Below are positions 44,101 through 53,433 of a stretch of 64,000 nucleotides of DNA, piece after piece. Position 1 is the stretch's first letter. Every line of letters starts with the position of its first letter. The translations under genes were made by a program, and so were the position numbers. Under the pieces are notes generated by a model. It ran no database searches. It was given only the letters and a program-made list of their open reading frames with translations, and was not told where the DNA came from. This DNA comes from Rhizobium gallicum bv. gallicum R602sp (GTDB lineage Bacteria; Pseudomonadota; Alphaproteobacteria; Rhizobiales; Rhizobiaceae): the NCBI RefSeq assembly GCF_000816845.1, contig NZ_CP006877.1, forward strand, positions 2,485,501 through 2,549,500. The letters are read 5' to 3'.

Positions 44101-45444
44101 ATGTCTCCCACCACGCCGCCCGCCGCGGCCCCTCGCCGTCTCACCTCCCAGGATTTCCGCACGCTCGGCCTTTCGGCTCTCGGCGGCGCGCTGGAATTTT
44201 ACGACTTCATCATCTTCGTGTTCTTCGCGACTGTCATCGGCCATCTGTTCTTCCCGCCGGATATGCCCGACTGGCTGGTGACGATCCAGACCTTCGGCAT
44301 CTTTGCCGCCGGCTATCTCGTCCGCCCGCTTGGCGGCATTATCCTCGCCCATTTCGGCGACCGCTTCGGCCGCAAGCGCGTCTTCGCCTTTTCGATCCTG
44401 CTGATGGCGCTTTCGACCCTCGGCATGGCGGCCATGCCGACCTATGCTTCCATTGGGGTCGGCGCTCCCATCTTGCTGATCCTGATGCGCATGCTGCAGG
44501 GTGCGGCGATCGGCGGTGAAGTGCCGGGCGCCTGGACCTTCGTTGCAGAACACGTCCCATTCCGCCGTGTCGGTTTTGCCTGCGGCTTCCTCTGCTCGGG
44601 CCTGACGCTCGGCATCCTGCTCGGTTCCTTCATCGCGACGATCATCAACTCGATCTACACGCCGGAGGATGTCGCTGCCTATGCCTGGCGCATCCCCTTC
44701 TTCATCGGCGGCATTTTCGGTCTCGTCGCCGTCTATCTCCGCCGCTGGCTGCAGGAAACGCCGATCTTCGCCGAAATGAAGCGGAGCCGTTCGCTGGTGA
44801 CGGAACTGCCGCTGAAGGCGGTTCTCCGCGATCATCCGCGCGGCGTGGTCATCTCGATGCTGCTGACCTGGATCCTGTCGGCAGGCATCGTCATCACGAC
44901 CCTGATGACCGCTACCTTCCTGCAGAAGCTTTACGGCTATACCGCCCAGCAATCGCTTGCCGCGACAAGCTTCGGCACGCTGTTTTTGATCTTCGGTACG
45001 GCAGCCGCTGGCGCGATCATCGACCGTATCGGCTCGGGCAGGTTCTTCACCGCCGCCAGCATATTCTTCGGCGCGGCGACCTTCGCGTTCTACACCTATG
45101 CCGCCGTCTCGCTGACCATGCTATTCGTGCTTTATGCCGTCATGGGCTTGGCCGTCGGCATGGTCGGCGCCGTGCCTTACGTGATGGTTCGGGCCTTTCC
45201 GGCACGTGTGCGCTTTACGGGCCTCTCCTTCTCGTACAACGTCTCCTACGCGATTTTCGGCGGCCTCACGCCGCTCGCCGTCGCATCACTGCTGCCGATC
45301 AACCCGATGGCGCATGCCTATTACCTGCTTTTGATCGCCGCGCTCGCCTTTATCCTCGGACTTTACCTGATGGCCAAGGGCGACAGCGTCGAATCCGAAG
45401 TCGGCATCGAGGAATTCACCGAGCGGCTTGCGACAAGCTCGTAA
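44101..45444 (+). CDS. MFS transporter, metabolite:proton symporter type
   Basis: A 447-residue membrane protein with about twelve transmembrane segments. The MFS loop motif GDRFGRKR and LMRMLQGAAIGGEVPGAWTFVAEH are typical of the MHS branch that carries proline/betaine, citrate, shikimate or alpha-ketoglutarate. The substrate cannot be read here. I take the ATG at 44101, as the 13 codons before it have no ribosome binding site. The NIPSNAP gene follows on the same strand. Confidence 0.92.
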   Translation: MSPTTPPAAAPRRLTSQDFRTLGLSALGGALEFYDFIIFVFFATVIGHLFFPPDMPDWLVTIQTFGIFAAGYLVRPLGGIILAHFGDRFGRKRVFAFSILLMALSTLGMAAMPTYASIGVGAPILLILMRMLQGAAIGGEVPGAWTFVAEHVPFRRVGFACGFLCSGLTLGILLGSFIATIINSIYTPEDVAAYAWRIPFFIGGIFGLVAVYLRRWLQETPIFAEMKRSRSLVTELPLKAVLRDHPRGVVISMLLTWILSAGIVITTLMTATFLQKLYGYTAQQSLAATSFGTLFLIFGTAAAGAIIDRIGSGRFFTAASIFFGAATFAFYTYAAVSLTMLFVLYAVMGLAVGMVGAVPYVMVRAFPARVRFTGLSFSYNVSYAIFGGLTPLAVASLLPINPMAHAYYLLLIAALAFILGLYLMAKGDSVESEVGIEEFTERLATSS

Positions 45445-45502
45445 GCGACATCCCCAGCGGCCGCGGCAGTTTGCCCGGCAATCATCATTCGAGAGTATTT
45501 CA

Positions 45503-45808
45503 ATGATTACCTGCCATTTGCGCTACGTCCTCGACCCTTACAAGATCGCGGAATTCGAGGAATATGCTCGGCTCTGGATTCCGATCGTCAATCGGATGGG
45601 CGGCACCCATCACGGCTACTTCCTGCCGTCGGAAGGCGCCAACAACATTGCCGTTGCCCTCTTTTCGTTCCCGAGCCTTGGCGCATACGAGGATTATCGC
45701 ACGCGCATGGCGACGGACCCCGAATGCCAGGCAGCCTTCGAGCTCGACCGCCGCAACCGCAGTATCATCAGCTACGAACGAAGCTTCATGCGGCCCTTAC
45801 TCGGATAA
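45503..45808 (+). CDS. NIPSNAP family protein
   Basis: A 101-residue cytoplasmic protein of the NIPSNAP ferredoxin-like (dimeric alpha-beta barrel) family, with MITCHLRYVLDPYKIAEFEEYARLW at the start and MATDPECQAAFELDRRNRSIISYERSFMRP at the end. Bacterial members are small and of unknown function, and are often next to transporters or catabolic genes. GAGAG lies before the ATG at 45503. It may share a transcript with the MFS gene. Confidence 0.85.
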   Translation: MITCHLRYVLDPYKIAEFEEYARLWIPIVNRMGGTHHGYFLPSEGANNIAVALFSFPSLGAYEDYRTRMATDPECQAAFELDRRNRSIISYERSFMRPLLG

Positions 45809-45864
45809 GCTGAAGATAGCGGTAGGAAAAAGCCCGATCGAAAACCGTTGCTTTTATTCTGCGG

Positions 45865-46866
45865 CTAACGAATCGCTTGGTCCTTGGCATCGAAGCGATG
45901 CATGTGCGCCTTGTCCGGCGTCGCATAGACGATCTCGTCCGGCTCGTATTTGTGTTCGCCAAAGAGACGCGCCGTCAGCAGGCCGCACTGGTCGGACTCA
46001 AGATAGACGATCGTGTCGGCACCGAGATGCTCGACATGCACGATTTTCGCTTTCCAGGTCCCCTGCTCGCGTGAAAGCGTCAGATGCTCGGGACGAACCC
46101 CGATCGTCCTCGCCTGCTTGTCGCTGAGCTTTTCTGCCGGGATCAAGTTCATCATCGGCGAGCCGATGAAGCCAGCGACGAAGACGTTGGCCGGACGATT
46201 GTAGAGTTCCATCGGCGAGCCGACCTGCTCGATCGCGCCAGCGTTCAGCACGACGATCTTGTCGGCCAGCGTCATGGCTTCGACCTGGTCGTGGGTCACG
46301 TAGATCATCGTCGCCTTCAGGCTGCGGTGCAGGCGGGCGATCTCCAGGCGCGTCTGGACGCGCAGCGCCGCATCGAGATTGGAAAGCGGCTCGTCGAAGA
46401 GGAAAAGTTCGGGTTCGCGCACGATGGCGCGGCCGATCGCGACACGCTGGCGCTGGCCGCCGGAGAGCTCGGCCGGCCGGCGCGCGAGATAGGGCCCCAG
46501 CGACAGCATCGACGAGGCCTTGCTAACGCGCGTCTCGATCTCGTCCCTCGGCGTTCCGGCCTGCTTCAGGCCAAGCCCCATGTTGTCCTTCACGGTCAGG
46601 TGGGGATAGAGCGCGTAGGATTGGAAGACCATGGCGATGCCACGCTTGGCGGGCGGCGTCAGCGTCTCGTCCTTGCCGTTGATGAGGACGGTTCCGGACG
46701 TCACGTCTTCGAGGCCGGCGATGCTGCGCAGCAGGGTCGATTTTCCGCAGCCGGACGGTCCGACGAAGATGACGAATTCGCCGTCCCTGACCTCAAGGTC
46801 GATGCCCTTCAGCACCTCATGCGTGCCATAGGTCTTGCGTATGGATTTGAGTTGAAGCGATCCCAC
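45865..46866 (-). CDS. Sugar ABC transporter ATP-binding protein (UgpC/MsmK type)
   Basis: A 333-residue ATPase with Walker [10 protein letters not shown], signature [16 protein letters not shown], Walker [14 protein letters not shown] and H-loop VTHDQVEAM, plus a C-terminal TOBE/OB region with GVRPEHL. This is the carbohydrate-importer CUT1 ATPase pattern. A GTG start at 46866 with AAGGGA upstream is chosen, as the frame before it is a shadow of the oxidoreductase gene. It is the last gene of the operon running from 51214 to 45865. Confidence 0.94.
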   Translation of the reverse strand: MGSLQLKSIRKTYGTHEVLKGIDLEVRDGEFVIFVGPSGCGKSTLLRSIAGLEDVTSGTVLINGKDETLTPPAKRGIAMVFQSYALYPHLTVKDNMGLGLKQAGTPRDEIETRVSKASSMLSLGPYLARRPAELSGGQRQRVAIGRAIVREPELFLFDEPLSNLDAALRVQTRLEIARLHRSLKATMIYVTHDQVEAMTLADKIVVLNAGAIEQVGSPMELYNRPANVFVAGFIGSPMMNLIPAEKLSDKQARTIGVRPEHLTLSREQGTWKAKIVHVEHLGADTIVYLESDQCGLLTARLFGEHKYEPDEIVYATPDKAHMHRFDAKDQAIR

Positions 46867-46877
46867 TAGTCGTTCCC

Positions 46878-47942
46878 TTACAGTTTGACCGGTTTGCCGG
46901 TGCGCACGCTCTCGTCGGCGGCGAGGCATATACGCAGCGACGCGACGGCATCTGCCATGTGGCGGTTGAGGTCGAGGTCCTCGCGAATGGCCTTGAGCAT
47001 GAAGGACTGCTCCAGGTCGCAGAGCTCCTGATGGCCGGGTTCGCCCGCCATCGTCATGTCCTGATCCGGATTGATGAACCTGCCGTCCGGCCCGGTATCG
47101 GCATTATGCAGCCGGATGACGGAGGTCTTGGTGTGCGTGTCGATGTCGTCCGATTTCGCGTTGGGGTCCATGACGATCGAGACCGCCCCCTTCGGCGACA
47201 TGACATCTTTCACGAAGAAGGCCGTCTCCGAGATCATCGGGCCCCAGCCGGCCTCGTACCAGCCGACGGAACCATCCTCGAAGATCACCTGCAGGTGGCC
47301 GTAATTGTACATGTCCGGCGCGACCTCGCCGGAAAGCCGCAGCCCCATGCCGCGCACCTCGACGGGCTTGGCATCGGTGATCTGGCACATGACGTCGACA
47401 TAATGCACGCCGCAATCCACGATCGGCGATGTCGTCTGCATCAGCGATTTGTGCGTCTCCCAGGTCGGACCGCTGGATTGCTGATTGAGGTTCATGCGGA
47501 ACACATAGGGCGGCCCAAGTTTTCGAGCTTCCTCGATCAGCTTTATCCAGGATGGATGATGGCGAAGGATGTAGCCGATCACCAGCTTCCGCCCGGCCTT
47601 CTTCCCAGCCGCCACGACGCGCTCGGCGTCGCCGACGGTTGTTGCAAGCGGCTTTTCCACGAAGACATCGCAACCGGCCTCGAACGCGGCGACCGCGTAA
47701 TCGGCATGGCTGTCGGAATAGGTGCAGATGGCGCAGAGATCCGGCTTTAATTCGGCAAGTGCCGTCTTGAAGTCCGGATAGATCCCGTAGCCCTGCAGCT
47801 CCGGCGCAAGCTCCGGCTTCGAGCGGTTGACGAGACCAACGATCTCGAAGCCCGGATTGTTGTGATAGGCGAGCGCATGGCTGCGGCCCATATTGCCGAG
47901 CCCCGCGACGAGAACACGGACCGGCTTCTGCAAAACGGTCAT
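46878..47942 (-). CDS. Gfo/Idh/MocA family oxidoreductase
   Basis: A 354-residue NAD(P)-dependent oxidoreductase. The N-terminal Rossmann motif [17 protein letters not shown] and the active-site [12 protein letters not shown] are clear, and a C-terminal dimerisation domain contains [16 protein letters not shown]. Members oxidise sugars or inositols at a ring hydroxyl. It overlaps the permease gene by four bases inside a sugar importer operon, so it is likely to act on the imported sugar or a derivative. Confidence 0.92.
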   Translation of the reverse strand: MTVLQKPVRVLVAGLGNMGRSHALAYHNNPGFEIVGLVNRSKPELAPELQGYGIYPDFKTALAELKPDLCAICTYSDSHADYAVAAFEAGCDVFVEKPLATTVGDAERVVAAGKKAGRKLVIGYILRHHPSWIKLIEEARKLGPPYVFRMNLNQQSSGPTWETHKSLMQTTSPIVDCGVHYVDVMCQITDAKPVEVRGMGLRLSGEVAPDMYNYGHLQVIFEDGSVGWYEAGWGPMISETAFFVKDVMSPKGAVSIVMDPNAKSDDIDTHTKTSVIRLHNADTGPDGRFINPDQDMTMAGEPGHQELCDLEQSFMLKAIREDLDLNRHMADAVASLRICLAADESVRTGKPVKL

Positions 47943-48781
47943 TTCACTGCTCCGGAGGTGATGCCGCGGATCAGCTGCCGCGAGAAGATGACGTAGAGCA
48001 CGAGGATCGGCAGGATCGCCAGCGACAGCGCAGCCAGGACCGCGTTCCAGTTGGTGACGAATTGTCCGATGAATATTTGCGAGCCGAGCGTTACGGTCTT
48101 GGTGGATTCGGCCGGCGCCAGGATCAGCGGGAACCAGAGATCGTTCCAGATCGGGATCATCGTAAAGACCGCAACCGTCGCCATCGCCGGGCGCACGAGC
48201 GGCAGCACCAGCCGGAAGAAGATTGCGTATTCGGAAAGCCCGTCAATGCGGCCGGCATTCTTCAGGTCATCGGAGACCGTGCGCATGAATTCCGACAGGA
48301 TGAAGATTGCAAGCGGAATGCCCTGCGCCGTATAGACGAGGATGAGCGCCGTCAATGTATTGACGAGACCTGCCGCCACCATGCCTTGCAGGATCGCGAC
48401 CGTGCCAAGACGGATCGGGATCATGATGCCGATCGCCATGTAGAGGCCCACCAGCGTGTTGCCGCGGAAGCGGTATTCGGAAAGCGCGAACGCCGCCATC
48501 GCGCCGAACAGCAGCACAAAGAAGATCGAGACGACCGTCACGATGAAGCTATTCTGGAAATAAGTCGCGAAGTCGCCCTGCCCCAGCACCGTCTGATAGC
48601 CGACCAGGCTGAAGGTCGAGGGCGTCGGAACCTGCAGCGGCGAACGGAAGATCGCGTTGCGGTCCTTGAACGAGTTGATGATCGTGAGAAACACCGGAAA
48701 GACGGCGACGAGCGTGTAACCGATCAAAGCCAGGTGAACGAGCCCGGTGCGGATCGGCGATGTGCGTGCTCTATTGGACAT
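47939..48781 (-). CDS. Carbohydrate ABC transporter permease (MalG type)
   Basis: A 280-residue CUT1 permease with six transmembrane segments. The EAA-type loop lies around DDLKNAGRIDGLSEYAIFFRLVLPLVRPAM, and the C-terminus [11 protein letters not shown] is typical of MalG-like subunits. It pairs with the permease at 48794-49741 and overlaps the oxidoreductase gene by four bases. Confidence 0.92.
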   Translation of the reverse strand: MSNRARTSPIRTGLVHLALIGYTLVAVFPVFLTIINSFKDRNAIFRSPLQVPTPSTFSLVGYQTVLGQGDFATYFQNSFIVTVVSIFFVLLFGAMAAFALSEYRFRGNTLVGLYMAIGIMIPIRLGTVAILQGMVAAGLVNTLTALILVYTAQGIPLAIFILSEFMRTVSDDLKNAGRIDGLSEYAIFFRLVLPLVRPAMATVAVFTMIPIWNDLWFPLILAPAESTKTVTLGSQIFIGQFVTNWNAVLAALSLAILPILVLYVIFSRQLIRGITSGAVK

Positions 48782-48793
48782 GGACCACGCTCC

Positions 48794-49741
48794 TCAGAAC
48801 TGGTACCGGCGCATGCGCCGCTGGATGGCAAAAAGATAGAAAGAGACGCCAGCGAGAATGATTAGGAACATCGTCGTCGCGATCGTCGCTCCCATGGAGC
48901 GGTCGCCGAGCTGCAGCTGGAAGCCGAAGAAGGTGCGATAAAGCAATGTTCCCAGAATGTCGGTCGACATATTCGGGCCGGCAAGCGCGCCCTGCACCGT
49001 GTAGATCAAGTCGAAGGCGTTGAAATTGCCGACGAAGGTCAGGATCGAGATGATGCCGATCGCCGGCAGGATGAGCGGCAGCTTGATCTTCCAGAACTGT
49101 GCCCAGCCGGTGATGCCGTCGCATTCCGCCGCCTCGATCACCTCTTCGGGAATGCTGAGCAGCGCCGCGTATATCAGCATCATCGGGATGCCGATATATT
49201 GCCAGTTGGAAATCAGCGAGACGGCGACCAGCGCCGGGCCGGACTGGCCGAGCCAGGGCGCGAAGAAGGATTTCATGCCAACAAGGCTCATCAGCCAGGG
49301 TGCAACGCCCCAGATCGGCGAGAGGATCAGCTTCCAGATGAAGCCGACGATCACGAAGGAAAGCAGCGTCGGCAGGAACATCGCCGTGCGGTAGAAGGCG
49401 ACGAAACGCAGCCGCGGCGTGGACAGAAGCGCTGCAAGTGCAACGCCGATCGGGTTCTGCACGCACATATGAATGGCGAAAAAGATCAGGTTGTTGACGA
49501 GCGCATTCCAGAAATCATGCGCCCAGCGCGGATCGCCGAACAGCACCTTGTAGTTCGCAAGGCCAACGAAGGCGGGCACGCCGTCAACCACATTGTAGAA
49601 CGAAAGCCGGAGCGTTTCGATCAACGGCAGGATCATGATCGCCGAGTAGACGACGATCGCCGGGAGAAGAAAGACGCCGATATGCCAGCGCACCGGGCGC
49701 TTGAGCGGAACCACGTCGACAGCGTTTTCAGCTTGGCTCAT
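48794..49741 (-). CDS. Carbohydrate ABC transporter permease (MalF type)
   Basis: A 315-residue CUT1 permease with six transmembrane segments and an N-terminal cytoplasmic leader. The EAA-like loop is PEEVIEAAECDGITGWAQFWKIKLPLILPAIG. It is 12 bases upstream of the MalG-type gene. A RIME-like repeat at 49801-49935 separates it from the binding-protein gene, which may lower its expression relative to that gene. Confidence 0.92.
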   Translation of the reverse strand: MSQAENAVDVVPLKRPVRWHIGVFLLPAIVVYSAIMILPLIETLRLSFYNVVDGVPAFVGLANYKVLFGDPRWAHDFWNALVNNLIFFAIHMCVQNPIGVALAALLSTPRLRFVAFYRTAMFLPTLLSFVIVGFIWKLILSPIWGVAPWLMSLVGMKSFFAPWLGQSGPALVAVSLISNWQYIGIPMMLIYAALLSIPEEVIEAAECDGITGWAQFWKIKLPLILPAIGIISILTFVGNFNAFDLIYTVQGALAGPNMSTDILGTLLYRTFFGFQLQLGDRSMGATIATTMFLIILAGVSFYLFAIQRRMRRYQF

Positions 49742-49800
49742 GGCTTTGTGCCTATTGTTATTGGCTGAGCCGACGGCGCAGCACAGGTGAAAATAGGCTG

Positions 49801-49935
49801 CCCCTCACCCTAACTCTCTCCCCCTGCAGGGGAGAGAACGTGCCCTACGCATAAGCTGCGCTGGCGCGAGAGGTCGCCGCGAGTCTCCTTCTCCCCGCCA
49901 GCGGGGAGAAGGTGGCCGGCAGGCCGGATGAGGGG
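49801..49935. repeat. RIME-like repeat, copy 3 (best preserved)
   Basis: A 135-bp element beginning CCCCTCACCC and ending GGATGAGGGG, so its termini are inverted. It holds two hairpins, CTCTCCCCCTGCAGGGGAGAG at the left and CCTTCTCCCCGCCAGCGGGGAGAAGG at the right. That is the two-palindrome layout of RIME1. It lies inside the sugar importer operon between the binding-protein and permease genes. Confidence 0.88.
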
Positions 49936-49954
49936 AAGATGCCCTCGCTTCCGC

Positions 49955-51214
49955 TTACTTGGCCGGCTTGTACCAGCCGTCGAGACCCTTCTGAAGCTTT
50001 TCAGCAGCCACTTCCGGCGTATCGGTGCCATTGATGACGTTGGCCGATTCGACCCAGGTTTCGTTTTCCAGGTTCGGCGTGCCGCGCGACAGGATTTGAT
50101 AGGTCGAGCGGACGGTCGACTTGTACGGGCCGCGCCAGGAAACGAATTCCTGAGCCAGCGGATCACTCATCTTCACCGGGTTTGAGTTCAGGCTGAAGAA
50201 GCCCGGCAGCGAGTTCGCGTAGATGTCTGCGAATTCGGAGGAAGCGACCCAGCTCAGGAATTTCTTGGCTTCCTCGGCATGTGCACTCTTCGCATTCAGG
50301 CCGACACCGATGTCCGGATGGTCAGAGATGTAGCCTGTGTCGCCAGCCTTCGGAACCGGCGGCGGGAATGCGCCCATCTTGAACTGCGCCTGGCTATTGA
50401 ACAGCGAAATTTCCCACGAGCCAGCCGGGTAGATCGCCGCACGGCCGAGCGTGAAGAGGTTCTGGCTGTCGGAATAGGTCTGCGCTTCGAAGCCGTCGCC
50501 GAGATAGGGCTTCCACTTGGCGAGTTCCTTGTAGGGCTCGACCCATTCGGCATCCGTCAGCTTCTTCTTGCCTTCGATCAGGGCCATGCGGCCCTCTTCG
50601 CCCTTCCAATAGTTCGGGCCGATGTTCTGGTAGCCCATGGTTGCGGCTTCCCAAAGGTCCTTCGTGCCCATCGCCATGGGAATGTAAGTGCCGTCCGCCT
50701 TGATCTTTTCGAGAGCTGCGTAGAACTCGTCCTGCGTCTTCGGAACGGCGATGCCGAGCTTGTCGAATGCATCCTTGTTGTAGATGAAGCCGTGAATGAC
50801 CGACGCCATCGGAACGCAGAAGGTCGACTTGCCGTCGTCGGTCGACCAGGCAGCCTTCGCAACCGGCGTGAAGTTTTCCATGCCCGGCAGGCTTGTTAGG
50901 TCTGCAAGCTGCTTCTTGTTAAAAAGTTCGAGCGAGGCGTCGAACGGCCGGCAGGTGATGATGTCGCCTGCGGAGCCGGCGTCGAGCTTGGCGTTCAGCG
51001 AGGCGTTGTATTCCGTCGGCGCGGTCGGCGAGAATACGAGCTTGATGCCCGGGTTCTTGGCTTCGAAGGCCGGGATGATCTTTTCCTGCCAGATCTGCAG
51101 GTCGTCGTTGCGCCAGCTTTCGATCGTCAGCGTGACATCTGCACCGTAGGCAAAGCCGGCAGACGTGAGCAGACTGGAGGCAAGCAGCAGGCTTTTCAGA
51201 GCAGTGTTTTTCAT
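49955..51214 (-). CDS. Sugar ABC transporter substrate-binding protein
   Basis: A 419-residue periplasmic CUT1 binding protein. The signal peptide MKNTALKSLLLASSLLTSAG is cleaved near AYGA at residues 22-25. The mature part begins ADVTLTIESWRNDDLQIWQEKIIPAFEAKNPGIKLVF and contains NLFTLGRAAIYPAGSWEI, both typical of the SBP_bac_1 family. The start at 51214 follows CAGGAGAGGG. It is the first gene of the importer and is divergent from the kinase across the AT-rich control region. The adjacent BadF-type kinase makes an amino sugar a reasonable ligand. Confidence 0.92.
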   Translation of the reverse strand: MKNTALKSLLLASSLLTSAGFAYGADVTLTIESWRNDDLQIWQEKIIPAFEAKNPGIKLVFSPTAPTEYNASLNAKLDAGSAGDIITCRPFDASLELFNKKQLADLTSLPGMENFTPVAKAAWSTDDGKSTFCVPMASVIHGFIYNKDAFDKLGIAVPKTQDEFYAALEKIKADGTYIPMAMGTKDLWEAATMGYQNIGPNYWKGEEGRMALIEGKKKLTDAEWVEPYKELAKWKPYLGDGFEAQTYSDSQNLFTLGRAAIYPAGSWEISLFNSQAQFKMGAFPPPVPKAGDTGYISDHPDIGVGLNAKSAHAEEAKKFLSWVASSEFADIYANSLPGFFSLNSNPVKMSDPLAQEFVSWRGPYKSTVRSTYQILSRGTPNLENETWVESANVINGTDTPEVAAEKLQKGLDGWYKPAK

Positions 51215-51550
51215 TTCCCTCTCCTGTTTTAAGCGCCGCAAGACGCTATCTTGGTTCTGAAACAAGCAGTTGGCGTGCCTGAGGATTACACCCAACGCCC
51301 CTTGGAGGGGCCGCCAACAATTGCCGGCCCCGAAAGCTCGACGGACGCTGAAGGCGAAGAGGCCCCGGCCCGTATGCGCCCTCCCGATACGCTGAACCGG
51401 GCGCGATATTCTCCTAAGGAAAAAGCTGCAGGCGGTCGGTCTCCATGGCGTTTGCACCGAAGCGGCAATCGTAACGCGACCTTCATGCTCCGATGCCGGA
51501 TTCCATTTGCCTCTACACTGTTCCCTTTTTCGGAATTAAGGCCAAAAAAA

Positions 51551-51702
51551 TACCAATTGTCCAGCCGAATTTTAACTTTTGATGTTCGCAAAATTCATTT
51601 AAAAATTTTACCAATTAAAATCAACGCCTTACAAATGCAAAATTTTCGAACCAATTCCGCTTGGTAAATGGTATTTTTTTGGTATTGTAGTAAAAACCAA
51701 AA
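51551..51702. promoter_or_regulatory. AT-rich divergent control region with repeated TTGGTA/TACCAA half-sites
   Basis: Within about 150 bases the motif TACCAA or its complement TTGGTA occurs at 51551-51556, 51609-51614, 51661-51666 and 51680-51685. A TGGTAT at 51669 and an ACCAAA at 51697 are related. The region is markedly AT-rich against its surroundings. It lies between the importer (minus strand) and the kinase-GntR pair (plus strand). Binding by the GntR/UTRA protein at 52605 is inferred from position only. The rest of the 510-base gap (51215-51550) shows nothing I can name. Confidence 0.5.
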
Positions 51703-51724
51703 GGATGCGGCATTCGGAGGTTCG

Positions 51725-52615
51725 ATGAGGGAACTGGCAATCGGCATAGACGGAGGCGGATCGAGCTGCCGTGCTGCAGTTGCAGATAGAAGGGGCAACG
51801 TTCTAGGGCGCGGCAAGGCGGGCCCTGCCAACATCCTTTCCGATCTTGACGGCTCTCTCCGCAATATCGTGGAGTCAGCGCGGGAGGCTCTGCGGGATGC
51901 CGGCCTGCCTGCAGAAACCATTTCCAAAGTCTCCGCAGTTGTCGGGGTCGCGGGCGCCAATGTCGGCGACTACGCAGCCCGCATCGGACGCGCCCTGCCC
52001 TTCGCAGACAGCCATGTCGTCACTGATGCTCTGATCGCACTTCAGGGCGCCCTCGGCGATTCGGACGGCGTCATCGGCGCCTTCGGCACCGGCTCGGTCT
52101 ACAAGGCACGGCGAGACGGTAAATTGCGAGGCATCGGCGGCTGGGGCTTCATTGTCGGCGATCAGGCAAGTGGCGCGCGCCTCGGCCGAGACCTATTGGA
52201 AAAGTCCCTGCTCGCCTACGACAAGGTGCGCCCGTCTTCGCCGCTGACGGCAAAGCTCATGGCTGAATATGGCGGCGATCCCGAACGCGTCGTCGAATTC
52301 GCCCATGCCTCGAAACCCAAGGATTTTGCAGGCTACGCGCCGCTTGTCTTCGACTATGCCGCACAAGGCGACGAGATCGCAGTGGGCATCATCAAGAACG
52401 CCGCTTTGGCGATCGGCGAAAACCTGGACGCCCTCCTCTGGCCAAAATGCCCGGCGATCTGCCTGCTCGGTGGCCTCGCAAGGCCCTATGAACCTTGGCT
52501 TGCCGGGCGGCACAAAGCACTACTCACAGAGCCAAAAGGCGACGTCCTCCAGGGTGCGATCGATCTCGCAGTAAAATTTCTTCAGGGCGACAGAAGGGTG
52601 CGGCATGACGGATGA
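51725..52615 (+). CDS. BadF/BadG/BcrA/BcrD-type ATPase, N-acetylglucosamine kinase-like
   Basis: A 296-residue ASKHA-fold kinase. The phosphate-1 motif is IGIDGGGSSCRAAVAD at residues 6-21, the phosphate-2 region is VGVAGAN and VTDALIALQGALG, and the adenosine motif is ICLLGGLARPY near the end. The closest family is the BadF-type N-acetylglucosamine kinase of eukaryotes and bacteria. It would phosphorylate the sugar brought in by the adjacent importer. GGAGG at 51716-51720 sets the start. It overlaps the GntR gene by eleven bases. Confidence 0.87.
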   Translation: MRELAIGIDGGGSSCRAAVADRRGNVLGRGKAGPANILSDLDGSLRNIVESAREALRDAGLPAETISKVSAVVGVAGANVGDYAARIGRALPFADSHVVTDALIALQGALGDSDGVIGAFGTGSVYKARRDGKLRGIGGWGFIVGDQASGARLGRDLLEKSLLAYDKVRPSSPLTAKLMAEYGGDPERVVEFAHASKPKDFAGYAPLVFDYAAQGDEIAVGIIKNAALAIGENLDALLWPKCPAICLLGGLARPYEPWLAGRHKALLTEPKGDVLQGAIDLAVKFLQGDRRVRHDG

Positions 52616-53363
52616 TTTCGCCAGCATCCTTTCCCCCGAGCGCCTTCAAGCCGGCGGCAGCGGCCCGCTCTATGTCAAGCTGCGCCGCACCCTTGAAGAG
52701 GCCATCCGCGCCGGTACGCTCGGCCACGGCGACGCCTTGCCGCCGGAGCGCGACATCGCGGAATTCGCGACCGTCAGCAGGGTCACTGTTCGCAAGGCGA
52801 TAGACGAACTCGTCGCGGACGGCCTGCTCGTACGTCGCCACGGCTCCGGCACGTTTGTGGCCAAGCCGGTCTCGAAGGTCGAACAGCGTCTGTCCCAGCT
52901 CACGTCCTTCACCGAGGATATGGCACGCCGCGGTATGACCTCTCGCTCCGAGTGGCTGCACAAGGGTATCCACACCCCTTCGCCCGACGAGATGATGAAC
53001 CTCGGCCTGGCTGCCGACGTCAAAGTCTCGCGGCTAAGCCGCCTGCGCATCGCCGACGACCAGCCTCTGGCAATCGAGAATGCCAGTGTCTCCGGCGAAT
53101 TCCTGCCAGACCCCTTCGTGGTGACGACATCTCTTTATGCCGAACTCGAGCGGCGCCAGGTTCGACCGGTCCGCGCGGTGCAGCGCATCTCAGCCACGAA
53201 TATGAAGGAAGCCGACGCCCATCTCCTTGGTGTTCCTGTTGGCGCCGCCGGACTATCGATCGAGCGTATCTCCTATCTCGGCTCGGGGCGCGCGGTCGAA
53301 TTCACCCGCTCGCTTTATCGTGGGGACGCTTATGATTTCGTGGCGGAACTGACGATCGGGTAA
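52605..53363 (+). CDS. GntR/HutC family regulator with UTRA domain
   Basis: A 252-residue regulator. The winged helix lies at about residues 18-88 with LPPERDIAEFATVSRVTVRKAIDELVADGLLVRRHGSGTFV. A UTRA effector domain spans about 105-245, ending RAVEFTRSLYRGDAYDFVAEL. HutC-subfamily members such as NagR bind phosphorylated amino sugars, which fits the neighbouring kinase. It overlaps the kinase gene and probably controls the divergent importer through the TTGGTA sites. Confidence 0.92.
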   Translation: MTDDFASILSPERLQAGGSGPLYVKLRRTLEEAIRAGTLGHGDALPPERDIAEFATVSRVTVRKAIDELVADGLLVRRHGSGTFVAKPVSKVEQRLSQLTSFTEDMARRGMTSRSEWLHKGIHTPSPDEMMNLGLAADVKVSRLSRLRIADDQPLAIENASVSGEFLPDPFVVTTSLYAELERRQVRPVRAVQRISATNMKEADAHLLGVPVGAAGLSIERISYLGSGRAVEFTRSLYRGDAYDFVAELTIG

Positions 53364-53392
53364 GCTGAGCTCAGGTCTAAACGCCTTCGCAG

Positions 53393-53406
53393 ATTATACG
53401 TATAAT
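53393..53406. promoter_or_regulatory. Palindrome ATTATACGTATAAT upstream of the antitoxin remnant
   Basis: A perfect 14-bp inverted repeat 27 bases before the start codon of the decayed Phd-type antitoxin gene. Antitoxins of this family repress their own promoters through palindromes placed like this, so it is probably the former operator. Confidence 0.6.
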
Positions 53407-53433
53407 TCGGATTTAGAACCTATCGGAAAGACC

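Noticed and set aside
51286..51591. A 101-codon minus-strand frame in the importer-kinase control region
   Set aside because: It lies in the promoter region, runs into AT-rich control DNA and resembles no protein.
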